Origin: JAEMQF01 sp963791595
GTDB taxonomy: Bacteria; Pseudomonadota; Gammaproteobacteria; Burkholderiales; Burkholderiaceae_C
Direction: 5' to 3'
Length of the DNA stretch: 64,000 bases
Assembly: GCA_963791595.1 (NCBI GenBank)
Contig: CAWBTF010000014.1
Coordinates: 558,001-622,000, forward strand
Within the stretch, counting starts at the first letter, position 1; every line of letters starts with the position of its first letter. Of this stretch, positions 34,604-43,471 are shown in pieces. The notes beneath the pieces were generated by a model. That model did no database searches, was not told the DNA's origin, and saw only the letters and a list, made by a program, of their open reading frames with translations. Made by a program: the position numbers and the translations under genes.

Positions 34604-35443
34604 CTACATCGCCTTGAACAGGTGCGCGTAGAGCCGGCTCACACTGAGCTTTTCGCTGCGGCCGCGCAGCGTAAGCGTGACCCGACCCGTCTCTTCGCGC
34701 GTTGCGCTCTCGATGCAGCGCGCCTGCACGACGAGGCCGCGGTGCACTTGCCAGAAGCGCTGTGCATCGAGTTGCGGCAACAGTTCGCGCAACGATGTTC
34801 GAACCAGGTGCTCCCGCTGCGCGGTGATGACGCGCAGATACTTGTCGGCGGCTTCGAAGTAGATCACGTCGTCGATCGGCACCATGTGCAGCGTCGCGCC
34901 GACACCGGCTTGCAGCACGTCGAGCTTCGGCACGGGCGACGTGGAGGACACCGGAGCCCCCGATGTCAGGCCCGCGGAACCGAGCAGTTCACGCAACTGC
35001 TCGACGGTTCGGTTGAGCAACGCCGGCGTGCCCTGGTCGTTGTATTGCACCATGCGCTGACGCAGCCGCTCGCAGCACAGCGCGAGGCGCTCGCGCTGCA
35101 CCGGCTTGAGCAGGTAGTCGACCGCCTGCGCTTCGAACGCCTGCACGGCGTACTGGTCGTAGGCGGTGATGAACACCAGCAGCGGAAATGGCGCGCTGCC
35201 CGCGCACTCGTCAGGCCAGTCCTCGGCCAGTGCCATCGCGGCTTCGAGCCCGCTCATGCCGGGCATGCGAATGTCGAAGAAACAGATCGACGGTCGCTGC
35301 GCCAGCGTTTGCTGCAATGCCTGTGCGCCGTCTCCCACGCTCGCGACGATGCGCAGTTCGGGCCAGAGCTGCGCCAGATCGGCTTGCAACGCGCGCGCGA
35401 GCAGGGGTTCGTCTTCGGCGATGAGCGCGGTGGGTGTGGTCAT
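34604..35443 (-). CDS. LytTR-type response regulator (AlgR-like)
   Basis: 279 residues. The receiver domain has the acidic pair in ALIAEDEPLLARA, the phosphorylatable Asp in ICFFDIRMPGMSG and the Lys in DYLLKPVQRERL. A LytTR DNA-binding domain follows at about 170-275 (VIYFEAADKYLRVITAQREHLVRTSL, then FWQVHRGLVV), the fold of AlgR and LytR. Regulators of this class act on direct repeats near their own operon or on envelope/exopolysaccharide genes. The ATG overlaps the kinase stop (ATGA). The gene is the last of a seven-gene minus-strand run. Confidence 0.92.
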   Translation of the reverse strand: MTTPTALIAEDEPLLARALQADLAQLWPELRIVASVGDGAQALQQTLAQRPSICFFDIRMPGMSGLEAAMALAEDWPDECAGSAPFPLLVFITAYDQYAVQAFEAQAVDYLLKPVQRERLALCCERLRQRMVQYNDQGTPALLNRTVEQLRELLGSAGLTSGAPVSSTSPVPKLDVLQAGVGATLHMVPIDDVIYFEAADKYLRVITAQREHLVRTSLRELLPQLDAQRFWQVHRGLVVQARCIESATREETGRVTLTLRGRSEKLSVSRLYAHLFKAM

Positions 35444-36606
35444 GGCAGTGCCGTCGTCGATGGCTCGAGCGGCAGCACAATGCGCGCCAGCACGCCGCCT
35501 TCCGCGTCAGGGGCCGCTTGCAAGCTCAGCGCCGCGCGCTCGCCGTACAACACATTCAGCCGTTCACGCACCTGTCGCAGGCCGAACGACGTGCCTGCGG
35601 TCGACGTTGCCGCGTCGTTTGTCGCGGCCACGAGTGCGCTGCCCACGGAGCCGAGCCCGACACCGGTGTCGCGCACGCTGAGCCACAACTGCGTGCCGCT
35701 GCGCTCGGCACGAACTTCGATGCGCCCGCCCTCGACCTTCGGCTCCAGGCCATGCTTGATGGCGTTCTCAATCAGCGGCTGCAGCAGCAGCGGCGGCACC
35801 GCGACTTCGCGCAGCTCGGCCGGCAACGTCAACGTGCTGCGCAGGCGCCCGCCCATGCGCACCGACATCAGCGCCAGAAAGTCGTCGACACGCTCGAACT
35901 CGGCCGCGAGCGCATGCGCGCTGGCGCGCGACGCGCTCAGCGTCGCGCGCAGATAGGCGATGAGCCGATCGAGCATCGCCTGCGCGCGCGCCGGGTCGAG
36001 CGCGATCAGCACGCGCAGGTTCGCCAGCGTGTTGAACAGCATGTGCGGCTCGAGCTGCGATTGAAGCAGCGTCAGCTTGGCGAGCGTGGCGTCGCGTTCG
36101 CTCGCGGCGAGCTGGGTGCGCTGCAATTCGGCATGGCCGCGGCTGTGAAAGAAATAGATCGCGACGCTCGCGGCGAAGAGAGTGCCGAACAGGGTGACCG
36201 CCACGCGGCGCGGCGCGAAGGTCCACTGCTCCCAGGTCGAGCAGCCGCAATACGCGTCGCCGATCAAGGTGCCGAGCGTGTAGCCGCCGAGCACACCGAC
36301 GACGATGAGCGCAGCCGTGCGCGGCAGGCTGGGCCAGCCGGTGCGTGCGTTCGGACGCAGCAACAGCCGCCCGCAGTCGATGATGAGCCAGATGCCCAGG
36401 CCGATCGCCTGCGAATAAACGAACTTGATGTCCATCGCCCCGGGCGACGCCAGCACGTGCAGCACCCACAGGGCGCAGTTGAAGGCGAAGGCCTGCAAGA
36501 AGTGGCGCCCGAGCATCGCCCGCGTTTCGCTGGGCGTTATGCAAAGGGGCGGGGGCGTGGCTGCGGATGACAAAGGAGCGGCCAACTGGATGCGATGGTC
36601 CTTCAT
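35440..36606 (-). CDS. LytS/AlgZ-like sensor histidine kinase
   Basis: About 388 residues from the ATG at 36606. The N-terminal part has four hydrophobic helices in about 150 residues. A His_kinase (LytS-family) segment follows with LQSQLEPHMLFNTLANLRVLI, in which the usual LQAQINPHFLFN is altered but the His and the surrounding Asn are kept. The ATPase domain has PLLLQPLIENAIKHGLEPKVEGG and VRDTGVGLG. It phosphorylates the LytTR regulator encoded next, with which it overlaps. A longer reading from a TTG at 36660 is possible but would overlap the neighbouring gene. It sits 42 bp behind the outer-membrane protein gene. Confidence 0.88.
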   Translation of the reverse strand: MKDHRIQLAAPLSSAATPPPLCITPSETRAMLGRHFLQAFAFNCALWVLHVLASPGAMDIKFVYSQAIGLGIWLIIDCGRLLLRPNARTGWPSLPRTAALIVVGVLGGYTLGTLIGDAYCGCSTWEQWTFAPRRVAVTLFGTLFAASVAIYFFHSRGHAELQRTQLAASERDATLAKLTLLQSQLEPHMLFNTLANLRVLIALDPARAQAMLDRLIAYLRATLSASRASAHALAAEFERVDDFLALMSVRMGGRLRSTLTLPAELREVAVPPLLLQPLIENAIKHGLEPKVEGGRIEVRAERSGTQLWLSVRDTGVGLGSVGSALVAATNDAATSTAGTSFGLRQVRERLNVLYGERAALSLQAAPDAEGGVLARIVLPLEPSTTALP

Positions 36607-36647
36607 TGTGCGATACCGGTGGCGCCAATGACGCTTGCGCCGCGGGG

Positions 36648-38045
36648 TCAGAACGGCCAACTCGCCGCGAGCAAGCCGACCTGGCGCTGGGGCAATTGCG
36701 AGAACAGCGCGTCGGCGGGGCCGCCGTAGCTACGCCACGCAGCATTGAGCCGAAGCCCTTCGCCTTGCCATTGCACGGCGGCGGTGACGATGCGGCCGCT
36801 GTCACTGGGCGTGACCAACGCATCGAGCGACAGCAACCAGCGCTGTTCCTGCCACGCCAGGCGCGCGAACAGGTTGTTGCGGCGCAGATTGTTTGCCGCG
36901 AAGGGCGAGGCTTGCCACGCGAGGTTGCCGGCTGCTGCGTTGATCAAGGCCGGCGGCAGACCGGGCGGGTCACCGAACGTGGTCAGCACCAAATTTCGCG
37001 CGCGCCACTGGTCCCAGTCTTGGTTGCGTGGCAGTGTGGCGTCGTACCACCATTCGACGAGCAGGCTTTGCTGTTGCTGGCCGGTCCAGCTGGCACCGAG
37101 CAAGACTTGCGACGCGCCACCGCGCGTCGTTTGCCGCCACGGGTTGACCTGCACCGGCGCATGACCGACCAGAGGGTCGAATTGCCAAGCGTCGTGGCGC
37201 TGCATGACTCGCGCCGATGCATGCAGTTCGAGCTCGTCGCTCGCGACCCAGGCGAGCGCGCCGCCGACGCTGGCGCGCGTGTGCTCGCCCCAGCGCGCGA
37301 AGCCGTGCCAGTCGGCGCTGCCGTGGCGAAAGTAAGCCCGGGCAGCGAGTGCGGGTTCGTCACCGTTGCGTGGCGTACCGTCGCTGCTGTTCGAGGCGCC
37401 AGTGCGCTGCGGATTGACCCAGACGAGCGTGGCCGACGCATCCGCGCCGAAGCGCTCGGCCTCGACCAGCGGCCGGCCTTCATGCGTGGTCGACAGCAGA
37501 GTGCGCCGCACCTCCTGCTGCACCACGTCGTTCGGCCGAAACGCGTAGCCGACATCCCAAGCGATCACTTTCTTGCCGGCGCTGGCCTGCCAGGCACCGA
37601 AGTCGCCCGCGGCGAAGCCTTCGTTCAGGCGCGCACGCGTCGTGTGCCGCGCCGCGGCGCCGTCGCCGTCCGGTCGATCGGCACCGAGCAAGACATTGCC
37701 GGTGACCGACGCGTGCGACGCCTCAACTACCGGCGCGCGCCACGTGCCTTGCAGTTCCAGCTCCGCCGTCGTGGAACCAGGGGCTGCGGGCGCGATGCCA
37801 GGCGCCAGCGCATTCGCCGCCGCCAGCGGCCCTTGCGCATTGCTGCGCCGCTCGTCGCGGCGAAAACGCAGTTCGCTGCGGGCGGCGTCATCACCCGCGC
37901 CGGCCGGCAGCGCTGTGAACGCAGCCACGAGGATCAGCGAGGCGCCGCGCAGCGGGCGCTCAAGCCATGCTCGCGCCGACCACTGAATCCGCGGTCGTGG
38001 AAACGGTACCCGACCCCGGGCGGACACACCGATCCAGGCAGTCAC
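36648..38045 (-). CDS. Outer-membrane beta-barrel candidate of the export cluster
   Basis: 465 residues from a GTG at 38045. After a basic segment comes a signal-like LRGASLILVAAFTALPAGA, cleaved at AGA. The rest alternates polar and hydrophobic residues with aromatic girdle residues, typical of antiparallel strands (ASHASVTGNVLLGA, GGALAWVASDELELHASARVM, RGGASQVLLGASWTG, SQLPQRQVGLLAASWPF). It ends in phenylalanine, the classical C-terminal BAM signal. No family is recognised with confidence. The gene is 3 bp behind a LolA-like gene in a tight operon, so it is likely the outer-membrane partner. Confidence 0.7.
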   Translation of the reverse strand: MTAWIGVSARGRVPFPRPRIQWSARAWLERPLRGASLILVAAFTALPAGAGDDAARSELRFRRDERRSNAQGPLAAANALAPGIAPAAPGSTTAELELQGTWRAPVVEASHASVTGNVLLGADRPDGDGAAARHTTRARLNEGFAAGDFGAWQASAGKKVIAWDVGYAFRPNDVVQQEVRRTLLSTTHEGRPLVEAERFGADASATLVWVNPQRTGASNSSDGTPRNGDEPALAARAYFRHGSADWHGFARWGEHTRASVGGALAWVASDELELHASARVMQRHDAWQFDPLVGHAPVQVNPWRQTTRGGASQVLLGASWTGQQQQSLLVEWWYDATLPRNQDWDQWRARNLVLTTFGDPPGLPPALINAAAGNLAWQASPFAANNLRRNNLFARLAWQEQRWLLSLDALVTPSDSGRIVTAAVQWQGEGLRLNAAWRSYGGPADALFSQLPQRQVGLLAASWPF

Positions 38046-38048
38046 CCG

Positions 38049-38825
38049 CTACTCCAACGCCGGATTGCGCGCCAGGAACATCGGGTTGAGCCAGGTCTCG
38101 GGCACCGACTTGGCCTGGCGCGACACATAACGAACCCGCGTCTCCTTGTGATGGCTCAAGCGGTCTTGCAGAACCATCTCGGTCACGGAGGTCGGAGCGT
38201 CCGCCTTGTCGAACTCGAAGCGCGCCTGCTTCGCGAGTTTGTCGGAATGCACGTACAGGTCGGCAGCGATCGGCTCGCTGCGCGCCTTGCCGATCCAGAG
38301 TTCGATGCGCTGGTAACTCACGCCCTTGCTCGCAGCCTGCAGGCTCAGGTGCAGGCAGGTTTGCGCGCCGCAGGGTTCTTCGCCGATCAATTGGCCGGTG
38401 TAGTCGTCGGCCCAGCTCAGCGTGGCGATGTCGCCGGTGGACGCGTCGCCCAACAACTTCTGCGACGCCGTGATGCGCAGTGGCCGTTGGCTGCCGGGCA
38501 TCAGCAGCCAGAAGTCGTCACCGAGCATCAACACCTTCTGGCCCTGCTCTGCCGGCGATCGCATCAGCACCAGCGACTTGCGCTGCGCCTGCGCGAACAC
38601 GGTGTAGCGGCGCTCCTTGTCGGTGGAGCCGTCGCGGTTCAGCACCTTGACTTCGGTTTCGACCTGCAGGCTGCCGGCGCCGCTGCGGTAGCGGTCGGCG
38701 GCGGCGAGCAGGGCGGGGACGTCGAGCGCAGCGCATGCGTCGGGTGCCGCGGTCGCGCCGAGCAGCGCAATGGCGATCGTTACGGCGTAGAGGGTCAGTG
38801 GAGTGCTTGAGATTCGAATCGTCAT
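38049..38825 (-). CDS. LolA-like outer-membrane lipoprotein-sorting protein
   Basis: About 258 residues with an N-terminal Sec signal (TLYAVTIAIALLGATAAPDACA). The mature protein looks like the LolA/COG2834 group that binds lipoprotein or lipid in a half-barrel: QVETEVKVLNRDGSTDKERRYTVFAQ, LLMPGSQRPLRITASQKLLG, ELWIGKARSEPIAADLYV. GAGGAG lies nine bases before the ATG at 38825. A longer start at 38864 overlaps the upstream region and lacks a ribosome-binding site. It probably shuttles a hydrophobic cargo released by the adjacent ABC transporter; inferred. Confidence 0.83.
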   Translation of the reverse strand: MTIRISSTPLTLYAVTIAIALLGATAAPDACAALDVPALLAAADRYRSGAGSLQVETEVKVLNRDGSTDKERRYTVFAQAQRKSLVLMRSPAEQGQKVLMLGDDFWLLMPGSQRPLRITASQKLLGDASTGDIATLSWADDYTGQLIGEEPCGAQTCLHLSLQAASKGVSYQRIELWIGKARSEPIAADLYVHSDKLAKQARFEFDKADAPTSVTEMVLQDRLSHHKETRVRYVSRQAKSVPETWLNPMFLARNPALE

Positions 38826-38844
38826 GGCCAGGCTCCTCGTGGCT

Positions 38845-40059
38845 TCAAACATGCGCCAATGCATCGACGATCGGCTTGGCGACGCTGCGCCGCGCCACCA
38901 GCACGGCAGCGCACATCGTCAGCAGCAGAATCGCGCCGAGCGTCGCCGCGTAGAGCAGCAGGTCGATCGAGATCTGCAGCGGGTAGCCCGTGCTGCGCCC
39001 GGGCGGCGGCGGCATCTGCACCGGGAAGACCAGCAGCGCGACCGAAATCGCGAGCGCCGCCACGCTACCCAGCGCCGCGCCGACGCCACCGAGCATCAGA
39101 CCCTCCAGCGCGAACGAGCGGATCAACTGAGCCGGCAAGGTGCCAAGCGCGCGCAGAGTTCCGATTTCGCGGGTGCGCTCGACGATCGCCATCGCCATCG
39201 CATTGGCGACGACGAAGATCACGATTGCGCCGATGATCAGGCCGAGCGCGCCGAAGATGCGGTTGTACAGCTCCTTTACGCTCTTGTAGAACAGCGCCTG
39301 GTCGAGCCAGGTCTGCACCGCGAGCCGCGGCAGCGCCGCGCCGATGCGCGCGCGCGCCGGCTGCGTGGCTTCCATGCGGTTCAGGAACACGCCGAAGCTG
39401 GAGATGCGCTGCGTGACGAGCAGCTTTTGCGCGGTGCTGACGTCGGTGTAGAGCAGGCGCTTGTCGATGTCGGCAATGCCGGTCGAGAACACGCCCTTGA
39501 CGGTGACGTCGAGCGCATTCAACGCGCCTTCCGTGGTGCTGACGAGCAGCGTCAGGCTCGCGCCCGGTGTGGCCTTCAGGCTGCGCGCCAGGCCGGCGCC
39601 GAGCATCACCTGGTTGCGCTCGGTCGAGGCGAGCACGGCGCCCGCCTCGACGGTGAGGAACGGTCCCTTGACCGCGAACTCGGCGTCGGGTTCGATGCCC
39701 GCGGCCATCATCACGGTGGACTTGTCACCGTTGCTGATGAGGCCGGTGAACTCGACGCGCGGCAGCACGTGGCGTACCGCCGGGTCTGCCAGCAGCTGGG
39801 TGCGCAGCGCCGCCACGTCGTCCAGGCCGTCTTGCAGTGGCGTGTCTTCGTCGCGCTGGAAGTGCTCGGGCTTGGCGACGATCAAGTGGCCGGTGGTGCG
39901 CGCCGAGATCTGCGCCAGGCCCTCGTAGGTGAACAGCGCAAAGCCGCCGGCGAGCAGGATCGCCGCCGTGCCCAGCGCGGCAATGCCGGCGGTGACGACG
40001 GAACGCCTGCGGTTGCGCAGCGTGTTCAACCAGGCGAATTTGAGCCAACGGGTGCTCAT
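38845..40059 (-). CDS. FtsX/MacB-like ABC transporter permease
   Basis: 404 residues with the LolC/MacB plan: a first helix (VVTAGIAALGTAAILLAGGFALF), a periplasmic domain of about 200 residues and three C-terminal helices (ALGLIIGAIVIFVVANAMAMAIVERTREIGTLRALG, typical FtsX-domain coupling loop). Such permeases act mechanically on the periplasmic side rather than as channels. It is encoded between a LolD-like ATPase (ATGA overlap) and a LolA-like protein, so it most resembles a LolCD-like exporter of an unknown cargo. A single homodimeric permease is likely because only one permease gene is present. Confidence 0.9.
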   Translation of the reverse strand: MSTRWLKFAWLNTLRNRRRSVVTAGIAALGTAAILLAGGFALFTYEGLAQISARTTGHLIVAKPEHFQRDEDTPLQDGLDDVAALRTQLLADPAVRHVLPRVEFTGLISNGDKSTVMMAAGIEPDAEFAVKGPFLTVEAGAVLASTERNQVMLGAGLARSLKATPGASLTLLVSTTEGALNALDVTVKGVFSTGIADIDKRLLYTDVSTAQKLLVTQRISSFGVFLNRMEATQPARARIGAALPRLAVQTWLDQALFYKSVKELYNRIFGALGLIIGAIVIFVVANAMAMAIVERTREIGTLRALGTLPAQLIRSFALEGLMLGGVGAALGSVAALAISVALLVFPVQMPPPPGRSTGYPLQISIDLLLYAATLGAILLLTMCAAVLVARRSVAKPIVDALAHV

Positions 40060-40787
40060 GCGGCAACCCTTTCACGTGCGCCGACGATGCAGCCATCGAG
40101 CATCGCCACATGGCGATCGCAGCTTCGCACCAGCCTCGGGTCATGGCTCGCGATCAGGAACGCCGCGCCTTGGGCGCGGCCACATTCGCGCATCAGCGCC
40201 AGCACCTGATCGGCGGTGTGCGAGTCCAGGCTCGCGGTGGGTTCGTCGGCGATCACCAGGCTGGGGTTCTTCACGAGTGCACGGGCGATCGCGACCCGCT
40301 GGCGCTGCCCGCCCGAGAGCGCATCGGGTCGATGCCTCGCGTGCTCGGCCAGCCCCACCGCGCGCAGCATGTCTGCGACGCGCCGGCTGCGCTCGGCGGC
40401 GGGCACACCGGCGAGGAACAGCGGGTAGTCGACGTTGTCAGCCACCGTCATCACCGGCACCAGGTTGAAGCTTTGGAAAATGAAGCCGATCGCGTCGCGC
40501 CGCAGCTGGGTCGCCTGCGTCTCGTTGAGTCCGGCGACGCCGATGCCGCGAAAGCGCACTTCTCCGGCGTCCGGGCGGTCGATCAAACCGGCCAGGTTCA
40601 GCAACGTGCTTTTGCCACTGCCGGACGGGCCGGTGAGGGCGAGCATTTCGCCGGGCATCACGAGCAGGTCCACGCCTTGCAGCGCGGGAACCCGATGCTG
40701 GCCGAGGCGATAGGTCTTGTGCACACCGCGCAGCTCGAGCACCGCGGGTGCCAAGGCGGCGGGGTTGACCGAAGCCACTGGGTTCAC
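40056..40787 (-). CDS. LolD/MacB-like ABC transporter ATPase
   Basis: 243 residues. Walker A GPSGSGKST, Q-loop in FIFQSFNLVPVMTVADNVDYPL, signature LSGGQRQR, Walker B LVIADEPTASLDSHT and H-loop IASHDPRL are intact, in the style of LolD and MacB (FQSFNLVP). It begins at GTG (40787), overlapping the preceding stop by GTGA. It partners the downstream permease. By sequence alone it cannot be told from a lipoprotein sorting or a MacB-type export ATPase; the LolA-like neighbour favours the former. Confidence 0.93.
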   Translation of the reverse strand: MNPVASVNPAALAPAVLELRGVHKTYRLGQHRVPALQGVDLLVMPGEMLALTGPSGSGKSTLLNLAGLIDRPDAGEVRFRGIGVAGLNETQATQLRRDAIGFIFQSFNLVPVMTVADNVDYPLFLAGVPAAERSRRVADMLRAVGLAEHARHRPDALSGGQRQRVAIARALVKNPSLVIADEPTASLDSHTADQVLALMRECGRAQGAAFLIASHDPRLVRSCDRHVAMLDGCIVGARERVAA

Positions 40788-41461
40788 GAAGCGATCTCCT
40801 TCAACTTGGCTTGTGCGACCGCGGCTTGCGGCGCGCCACTGCTCAGCACTTGCTGCAGCAGGCGGCGCGCGTCTTCCGGTCGCTTGTCGGCAAGGGCTTC
40901 GCTGCCCGCGCGCAGCCAGACGGCGCCGCGAAACGCCAGCGGTGCGCCGGCGAACAGCGGACTGGCGAGCACTTCTTCGAGCAACTTCATGCCGCGTGCA
41001 TGCCGATTGAACATGCCGGGCAGCGCGAGGAAGGTGCTTGCCGCGGTGAAGCGCGTTTCCAGACTGGCGGGCGTGCCGCGGTGCAGCGGCGCGTCGTGCG
41101 CCGCTGTGAGCAGCGCCAGGGCCTTGTCGATCAGCGCCAGGCCGTCCTCGGCGAAATTCATCTTCTTCCAGGGCAGAAACGTGGTCCGAGCGCGCATCGC
41201 CGTCGCGGCACCGCTGTAGACGAGCAGCACCGGGTCGCCCGGCTTCGCGGCGCTCAGCGTGGCGAAGCGCTCGGCGGCAATGTCGATCGACGCTTCGGAC
41301 CCCGACAGCGCCCGATCGAATTCAGCGAACGCGGACTCGAATGACGGCGTGTCGGCGGCCCGCGCAGGGAGCGGGTGCGAACCGGCCAGCGCCGAGCCGA
41401 GAACCGCGATGCAGAGCAGGCGCCGTTCAATGCGCGGCGTGGCGTTCGAAAGTGGGTTCAT
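40784..41461 (-). CDS. Secreted helical-repeat protein, cluster-associated
   Basis: 225 residues with a Sec signal (RRLLCIAVLGSALAGSHPLPARA). The mature part is helical with repeat-like helices (FDRALSGSEASIDIAAERFATLSAAKPGDPVLLVYSGAATAMRA, ALLTAAHDAPL, EDARRLLQQVLSSGAPQ), reminiscent of TPR/HEAT repeats but without a strict 34-residue period. No family recognised. First gene of the operon; its stop overlaps the ATPase GTG (GTGA). Its role is unknown; a scaffolding or cargo-recognition role is plausible by analogy with other envelope transporters. Confidence 0.75.
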   Translation of the reverse strand: MNPLSNATPRIERRLLCIAVLGSALAGSHPLPARAADTPSFESAFAEFDRALSGSEASIDIAAERFATLSAAKPGDPVLLVYSGAATAMRARTTFLPWKKMNFAEDGLALIDKALALLTAAHDAPLHRGTPASLETRFTAASTFLALPGMFNRHARGMKLLEEVLASPLFAGAPLAFRGAVWLRAGSEALADKRPEDARRLLQQVLSSGAPQAAVAQAKLKEIAS

Positions 41462-41586
41462 GGATGAACCTCGTGGTTGAAAGGTGCATGCAGTGTGCGA
41501 AGCGCGGTTGCCGCGCGCCAGGGGCTTGCGACGAAACGGCGCGGCGCGGCGCGAAGCGACCCCGTCGCGGCGTCAACCGTCGCGCG

Positions 41587-41612
41587 CGGCGATCCGATCG
41601 CAGCATCGGATC
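41587..41612. repeat. Perfect 10-bp inverted repeat upstream of the seven-gene operon
   Basis: Arms GCGATCCGAT and ATCGGATCGC flank a 6-base loop. It lies 126 bases upstream of the first gene of the export cluster. No T-run follows on the minus strand, so it is more likely an operator or an mRNA hairpin than a terminator. It is followed (41622-41636) by two copies of GGCGCC separated by 3 bases. Confidence 0.5.
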
Positions 41613-41646
41613 GCAGTGACAGCGGCGCCCGCGGCGCCGAGGGCGC

Positions 41647-42471
41647 TCAGACCTCTTCGCGGCGCGACATCACAGCTTCGATGTGGGCTTTGACGCCCGC
41701 CACGCTGCGCAACACGAACTCGGGGTCGAGGTCAGCCTGCGGCGCGACGGCGCGCGCCACTTCCTCGAGGGTGTCCGGGTCGGTCATCAAGGCGTTGGCC
41801 AGCGCCGAGAGCACGCTGATGTCGCGCCCGGCCACTTGCTGCGGCAGTTGGCGCGTGGCGTTCACGACCACGTGATAGCGCACGCAATTCACCGCCGTCG
41901 GCGCCAAGCCCCAGGATTCGCACAGAGCTGCGCCGAGTGCGTCGTGCCCGACACCGAACTCTTGCTGTTCCAGCAGCAGCAGCTCTTCGTCGCTTTGGGA
42001 GTTCTTCAGCAGCGCCCGGTAACGGCCGCTCGAATGCCGAAACAAGACCGCCTTTCCGCATTCCTCGAAGAGGCCTGCCGAGTGCGCGGCCCAATGGTCG
42101 AGCTTGAGCACCTGCCCGATGCGCCCCATCAGCATCGCTCGAACGCTGGCGCGCTGCCACAGCGGATCGAGTTCCGGGGCGTGCGGAAACACGGCGCGCA
42201 GCCCCATCGCAAACGTCACCGAACTGATCTCGCGCGTGCCGAGGTAGGTGATGGCCTGCTGCACGCTCTGCACGCGCCCGGACAGGCCATAGAGCGCGGA
42301 GTTGACCGTCTTCAGCACGGCGGAAGCGAGTGCCATGTCGCCGCCGATCAACGCGCCCACGGCCTGCAGGTTCACGTTCTCGTCGCTGATCATCAACGAC
42401 AGTTTGACCAGGACGTCAGGCTGCGCCGGAATGTCGATCTTCAGCGAGCGCAGTTGAGGGTCGATGGGCAT
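41647..42471 (-). CDS. HDOD domain protein
   Basis: About 274 residues from the ATG at 42471 (MPIDPQLRSLK). The whole protein is the HDOD domain: helices with LKTVNSALYGLSGRVQSVQQAITYLGTREISSVTFAMGL, then FEECGKAVLFRH and LGAALCESWGLAPTAVNCVRYHVV. The HD-type metal-binding His-Asp pair is absent, as is normal for HDOD. Such proteins serve as signalling or stress modules and bind partners rather than hydrolyse nucleotides. The upstream in-frame extension to 42552 is rejected because it has no domain content. No neighbour gives a clearer role. Confidence 0.88.
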   Translation of the reverse strand: MPIDPQLRSLKIDIPAQPDVLVKLSLMISDENVNLQAVGALIGGDMALASAVLKTVNSALYGLSGRVQSVQQAITYLGTREISSVTFAMGLRAVFPHAPELDPLWQRASVRAMLMGRIGQVLKLDHWAAHSAGLFEECGKAVLFRHSSGRYRALLKNSQSDEELLLLEQQEFGVGHDALGAALCESWGLAPTAVNCVRYHVVVNATRQLPQQVAGRDISVLSALANALMTDPDTLEEVARAVAPQADLDPEFVLRSVAGVKAHIEAVMSRREEV

Positions 42472-42658
42472 GGGGCTCGGGGGCGCGCGCGGTGAAGCCG
42501 ATCTTAGGCCGGCGCCGCACCCGAGTTCGGGGACTCGCCTGACGCAGATCAACTCGCCGGCGCGGCAAACGTCACGCCGCCACCGGTTCCCGCAACTTGG
42601 AGCGCATGTCGACGGCGAACGCCGCCCCCGTCGGGGCCACGCTGGCCGCCCGAGCGGA

Positions 42659-43141
42659 CTACTTCAGCGCATCGACGCCAGCTTTGGCGACTTGCCCGTC
42701 CTGTTGCGATGTGACGCCGCTGACGCCGATGGCGCCGACGATCTTGCCACCGACGACGATGGGAAGTCCGCCCTCGATCGGCGTTGCGCCGGGCAATCCC
42801 AGCACGGCGACGCGCCCGCCCGCGATGGCATCTTCCAGCGCCTTGGTCGGGCGCCGGAACATCGCCGACGTGCGTGCCTTTTCCAGTGCGATGTTCGCGC
42901 TCGCGGTCTGCGTGTCGTCGAGCATCTCGTAGTAGATCAGCGTGCCGTGGTTGTCGACGATGGCGATCGCAACCGGCCAGCTGTTCTTCTTCGCTTCCAC
43001 CACGGCGGCCGCGGCGATTTTCTTCGCGGTGTCGAGATTGACCTGCGTGCCATAACTGGGCACTTGCGCCATGGCCAGCGCGGCGCATGCGAACCCCGCG
43101 AAGAGCAGGGCGAGTCGGACTGTGAAGCGGTGGGTGTGCAT
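42659..43141 (-). CDS. Secreted GlcG/HbpS family heme-binding-type protein
   Basis: 160 residues. A Sec signal (HTHRFTVRLALLFAGFACAALAMA) precedes a GlcG/DUF336 domain: LDTAKKIAAAAVVEAKKNSWPVAIAIVDNHGTLIYYEMLDD and the loop GATPIEGGLPIVVGGKIVGAIGVSG, which is very characteristic. Homologues occur in glycolate-utilisation operons (GlcG) and heme-binding HbpS. The ATG at 43141 has a GGAG site at short spacing. It lies alone here, not with glcB (20 kb away), so the role is not certain. Confidence 0.87.
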   Translation of the reverse strand: MHTHRFTVRLALLFAGFACAALAMAQVPSYGTQVNLDTAKKIAAAAVVEAKKNSWPVAIAIVDNHGTLIYYEMLDDTQTASANIALEKARTSAMFRRPTKALEDAIAGGRVAVLGLPGATPIEGGLPIVVGGKIVGAIGVSGVTSQQDGQVAKAGVDALK

Positions 43142-43471
43142 CGTCTCTCCTCGAGTGTTGGAGAGGCAATGATCTGCATGCGAATGGGCGCCGTCAAGGC
43201 TCTTCAGCGCGGCCCGCGCCATTGGCGAGACCGTGACGCAGAGGTGGCGCGGGGGTCATGAACCCAGGCGGCGCGGTCGAGCACACGCCAAGGGCACCGG
43301 CGTCGCGGCGCCCCTGGTGTTGCTTTCACTTTGTTTTTCGCTGGCGCGACCGACCTGCCGCGCGGCACTGCTGAACGTCTCCTCAGCCCCCGCCAACGCG
43401 ATGCACCTTGACAGTGCTTCGTGCGAGTGGGCCGAACTTTAGGGGCCGATGTTTGCGCCTGGCACTGGGGC
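43142..43471. other. 330-bp stretch without a gene
   Basis: No convincing open frame. A stem (43292-43299 with 43306-43313, eight pairs with one mismatch, 6-base loop) is followed on the plus strand by a T-rich tract ending TTTGTTTTT. No plus-strand gene precedes it, so its function is unclear. The region also carries the promoter of the GlcG-like gene. Confidence 0.5.

Noticed and set aside
43292..43313. Hairpin followed by a T-rich tract as a terminator
   Set aside because: No plus-strand gene precedes it; on the minus strand no T-tract follows.
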